Positions 61,330-64,000 of a stretch of DNA of 64,000 nucleotides are shown here, one piece after another (the first letter of the stretch is position 1; each line of letters starts with the position of its first letter). The notes beneath the pieces are model-generated. The model saw nothing but the letters and a program-made list of their open reading frames with translations. It searched no databases and was not told the DNA's origin. Source of the DNA: Verrucomicrobiales bacterium. GTDB taxonomy: Bacteria > Verrucomicrobiota > Verrucomicrobiia > Verrucomicrobiales > DEV007. A program made the position numbers and the translations under genes. Location of the stretch: the NCBI GenBank assembly GCA_029213005.1, contig JARGPI010000008.1:62001-126000 (forward strand), read 5' to 3'.

Positions 61330-62568
61330 TTGAATCGCCTGTTAAATCATACCTACCTTGCGATGGCCTTTCGACTGGGAGCCGTTCTCCTCGTCGGGTG
61401 GCTGATCCACCGTAACACGGTTCGACACAGCGAAAACGGTCTCCGACCCATTCGGGTTTCCGAGGTAAAGACCTATCTTCCAAACGCCCATCAACTCAGG
61501 GTAAATCCCGGACCCAACGGCGGCTTCCGGGTCATCGATGAAAAGAAAAACACGATCGGTTACGCAACCCGGACCATGCCCCACTCCCGGTCGATCCTCG
61601 GATACTCCGGGCCTACCGATGTACTGATTGTTTATAACAAGAACCGAAATCTCAAAGGCATACTCGTCCGGCATAGTTATGATACTCCGAGCCATGTCGA
61701 AGACGTCGTCAAAGACTATCATTTCATGGAGCAGTGGAATGATAAGGCGCGCAAAGATATTGCAGCGATGCAGGGATTGCCCGCTTCCAAATTTCACATC
61801 GTCTCGGGCGCCAGTCGAACCAGCGAAGCCATCGTAAAGAGCGTCACCCTCCGCGCCGGTTTAGGTAGTTCTCAGGAAATGACAAGGAACAACTTCCGGT
61901 TCCGCTGGCAAGACGTTGCACTAATCCTTTGCACAGCGGCGGGACTCTTTCTCACGTTTTCCAAAGCGCCCTGGTTGCAGCGTCGCAAAGTCTGGTTCCA
62001 TCTGGTGATGGTTATCTATATCGGCTTGATCAGCGGCGATCTCCTCGCGCAAAGTTTACTGATCAACTGGGTCGGTCACGGGATTCCATGGAACCAGCTA
62101 ATCGGTCTGGTCACCCTCGCCGGAGTTGCGTTCCTGATTCCCTGGTCAACCGGAAAACCTACCTACTGCACCCACATTTGTCCCCACGGCCACGCCCAGC
62201 GCTGGCTGATGAAAGTCATTCCAGCAAGGAAGAAACGCCATTTGGGCAAAGACGAAAAATGGAGCTTCGCCGCCCTGCCCGGACTGCTGCTTTTGACGAT
62301 ACTCATCGTATCGTTTCTCAACCTGCCGATCGACCTGGCCGGATTTGAGCCTTTCGACGCCTGGTCGCTGAAAGGAGTCGGGATCGCCACTGTCATCGTG
62401 GCGATCGTGGGACTCGTTTTCAGTCTCTTTGTCCCGATGGGCTATTGCCGCTACGGCTGCCCGACCGGACTTCTCCTCGATTTAGTAAAACGGGAGAAGA
62501 ACGGTTTCAGGAAAAAAGACTGGTGGCTCGCCGCGATGATCGTGATATCGATCGCGCTATACCTCTAG
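61330..62568 (+). CDS. FMN-binding and 4Fe-4S membrane protein, NosR-like
   Basis: A 412-residue membrane protein with a NosR-like layout. An N-terminal helix is followed by a periplasmic FMN-binding domain whose covalent flavin site is in VSGASRTSEAIV (family pattern SGATxT, with the last Thr carrying FMN). About five membrane helices follow, with two cytoplasmic CxxxCP motifs, CTHICPHG and CRYGCPTG, typical of the NosR/NapH/RnfD-like electron carriers. It probably moves electrons across the membrane to an envelope enzyme, plausibly the preceding FAD oxidoreductase (inference). The start is TTG at 61330. It overlaps uxaC by 12 bases. Confidence 0.8.
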   Translation: MNRLLNHTYLAMAFRLGAVLLVGWLIHRNTVRHSENGLRPIRVSEVKTYLPNAHQLRVNPGPNGGFRVIDEKKNTIGYATRTMPHSRSILGYSGPTDVLIVYNKNRNLKGILVRHSYDTPSHVEDVVKDYHFMEQWNDKARKDIAAMQGLPASKFHIVSGASRTSEAIVKSVTLRAGLGSSQEMTRNNFRFRWQDVALILCTAAGLFLTFSKAPWLQRRKVWFHLVMVIYIGLISGDLLAQSLLINWVGHGIPWNQLIGLVTLAGVAFLIPWSTGKPTYCTHICPHGHAQRWLMKVIPARKKRHLGKDEKWSFAALPGLLLLTILIVSFLNLPIDLAGFEPFDAWSLKGVGIATVIVAIVGLVFSLFVPMGYCRYGCPTGLLLDLVKREKNGFRKKDWWLAAMIVISIALYL

Positions 62569-63978
62569 TCCGAAGAAGTCAGCCGCGTTCTGGTAGCAAA
62601 TCCGCTTTACCATATTTCCGGCCAATTCCATATCGCGGGGAATTTCGCCGTTTTCAATATCCTGACCAATAACATTACAGAGAATTCTCCGGAAATATTC
62701 GTGCCGGGTAAACGACAGAAAACTCCGCGAGTCAGTCAACATCCCGAGAAAGCGCGACAGCAACGAGGTATTGGAAAACGCATTGATCTGCCACTCCATT
62801 CCCTCTTTGGTATCGAGAAACCACCACGCTGTTCCGAGCTGAAGGCGACAAGGCGGTTCGCCCGGCTTTCCGGACTGGAAGTTTCCGACCATGGCCGAAA
62901 GCGCGTAGTTGTCTTTCGGATTCAGATTATAGACAATCATTTTCGGGAGATGCCCCCGATTGTCCAGCGTGTCGAGATACTGACGAAACGCTGCGGTATG
63001 ATTGATATCGGCTATGGAATCGCAACCGACGTCCCGACCCAATTCGTTAAACAGGCGGGTGTTATTATTTCGCTCACAACCGATATGCAGTTGTTTTGTC
63101 CAGCCGCGTGACTCATCGAGTTCCGCGAAATACAGCATCAGGAAATTGCCGAATTTATCAGTCTCGGTTTCATCCGCACAGGATCCACCTCTCACTTTGT
63201 TGAAGATCGTTTCCGCTTCGGACTTGGAACATTCTGTCTGGAAAATCGTGTAGAGCCCGTGGTCGGAGATTCGTCCGCCCAGTTCATGAAAGAAATCGTG
63301 TCGGGCACGAATCGCATCGAGAAAGCCGCTCAGGGAACCACAATCCACGCCACTGACTTCGGACAATTTGTCAGCATAGGTGTTGAAATGATCCGCATCA
63401 TTTACCCAGAGCGCAGCGTCAGGCCGGAAGGTCGGATAAACCCCGATGTCGATCGTCGGGTCCGCCGCAATCGCCTGGTGATGCTCCAACGAATGCGTCG
63501 GGTCATCCGTCGTGCAAAGCGCTTTTACCTTCATCCGGCGCAGCAGTGACCGACAGGAAAAATCCGGCGTTGCCAGAGCGGCATTACCTTTTTCCCAAAC
63601 TTCATCCGCTGTTTCGGGTGAGAAAAGCCCCTGAAAGCCGAAATACCGGTCCAGCTCCAGATGCGTCCAGTGATAGAGCGCATTTCTCAAGGTGTGAGGA
63701 ACCGTTTCCGCCCAGGCATCAAATTTATCCCGAGGCGAAGCATCACCCGTGATCCGGCTTTCGCAGATCCCATTGGCGCGCATGCCCCGCCACTTGTAAT
63801 GATCCCCTGCCAACCACACATCGAACAAATTGTCGAAACTGCGATCCGAAGCGATCTCGTCAGGTGGCAGGTGATTGTGAAAGTCGAGAATCGGCTCGTC
63901 CTTCGCAAAATTGTGATAGAGCTCCCGCGCAGCCATCGACTGCAGCATAAAGTCATCGGTAATAAACGGTTGAGACAT
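62557..63978 (-). CDS. uxaC: Glucuronate (uronate) isomerase
   Basis: UxaC interconverts D-glucuronate and D-fructuronate (or galacturonate and tagaturonate), an entry into the Ashwell uronate pathway. The 473-residue protein has normal length and begins FITDDFMLQSMAARELYH. The metal-site block is LDFHNHLPPDEI, with CTTDDPTHSLEHHQ, FRPDAALW and LGTAWWFLDTKEGMEWQ following. No other uronate genes (uxuA, uxuB, kduI) are in the window. It supports growth on plant or algal polysaccharides, in line with the oxidoreductases next door. Confidence 0.95.
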   Translation of the reverse strand: MSQPFITDDFMLQSMAARELYHNFAKDEPILDFHNHLPPDEIASDRSFDNLFDVWLAGDHYKWRGMRANGICESRITGDASPRDKFDAWAETVPHTLRNALYHWTHLELDRYFGFQGLFSPETADEVWEKGNAALATPDFSCRSLLRRMKVKALCTTDDPTHSLEHHQAIAADPTIDIGVYPTFRPDAALWVNDADHFNTYADKLSEVSGVDCGSLSGFLDAIRARHDFFHELGGRISDHGLYTIFQTECSKSEAETIFNKVRGGSCADETETDKFGNFLMLYFAELDESRGWTKQLHIGCERNNNTRLFNELGRDVGCDSIADINHTAAFRQYLDTLDNRGHLPKMIVYNLNPKDNYALSAMVGNFQSGKPGEPPCRLQLGTAWWFLDTKEGMEWQINAFSNTSLLSRFLGMLTDSRSFLSFTRHEYFRRILCNVIGQDIENGEIPRDMELAGNMVKRICYQNAADFFGLEV

Positions 63979-64000
63979 AATCGTGAGCTAACCCGAACTT

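Noticed and set aside
1..64000. tRNA, rRNA, tmRNA or insertion sequence
   Set aside because: No sequence resembling a tRNA cloverleaf, rRNA segment, transposase or integrase was seen in either strand.

Overview
The window reads as a densely packed chromosome segment from the Planctomycetes-Verrucomicrobia-Chlamydiae superphylum, most likely a free-living Verrucomicrobiota bacterium. The pointers are a DUF1549/DUF1553 cytochrome with its DUF1501 partner, an SHD1-domain metalloprotease, a ThuA/discoidin/cytochrome c fusion, a secreted PQQ-type propeller, a DUF1573-like surface protein and Gram-negative envelope genes (TolC, RND pump, porin-like barrel). This placement is inference from gene content; there is no rRNA or tRNA gene here. 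Genes sit very close together, and most convergent pairs touch or overlap at their 3' ends.

Layout. 1-6400 holds housekeeping genes: the end of a royal-jelly-type propeller, prmC, murA, a YchJ-like gene, truA, a HAD phosphatase, a small membrane protein and a secreted PQQ-like propeller. 6383-12119 is the most interesting region, a probable ribosomally made, modified peptide (RiPP) cluster. On the minus strand lie a GrrM-type radical SAM/SPASM cyclophane maturase, a short precursor whose C-terminus is built from W/F-R-N-C/Y units, a DUF692 (MNIO) iron oxidase with an extra C-terminal domain, and a cytoplasmic subtilisin-like protease. A one-piece ABC exporter is read divergently. 12107-15323 is gcvP and gcvH. 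15458-24565 has a secreted metalloprotease, a surface FN3 protein, cinA, rsfS, a DUF4112 protein, an SPL-type radical SAM protein, a Ycf46-like AAA ATPase and a flavin/heme-type PNPOx protein. 24618-32863 holds large secreted c-type cytochrome proteins typical of the phylum plus a DUF4105 membrane protein. 33005-41788 has small membrane proteins, hemW, ppk2, a SulP transporter, a metallophosphoesterase and lysS. 42013-42879 is a highly expressed-looking outer-membrane barrel with its own leader and terminator. 42994-44400 is an RluA synthase with its accessory domain as a separate gene. 44538-52481 is a TolC-adaptor-RND operon with a halogenase-like flavoprotein. 52482-57560 holds a sigma/anti-sigma pair, folK, two poorly known genes and an EamA transporter. 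57661-63978 has a secreted PHP phosphoesterase, a secreted FAD oxidoreductase, an FMN/Fe-S membrane electron carrier and uxaC.

An interspersed palindromic repeat with the unit ACTGTACAGGGTACAATC occurs in five places (about 8360, 22146, 39565, 47271 and 61261). One copy lies inside the RiPP operon, one inside a coding region and one forms the end of a reading frame.

How the RiPP genes could work together (inference): the radical SAM enzyme joins aromatic side chains to Asn within W-x-N/F-x-N motifs, the MNIO enzyme oxidises one or more core cysteines, the subtilase removes the leader, and the ABC protein exports the product.
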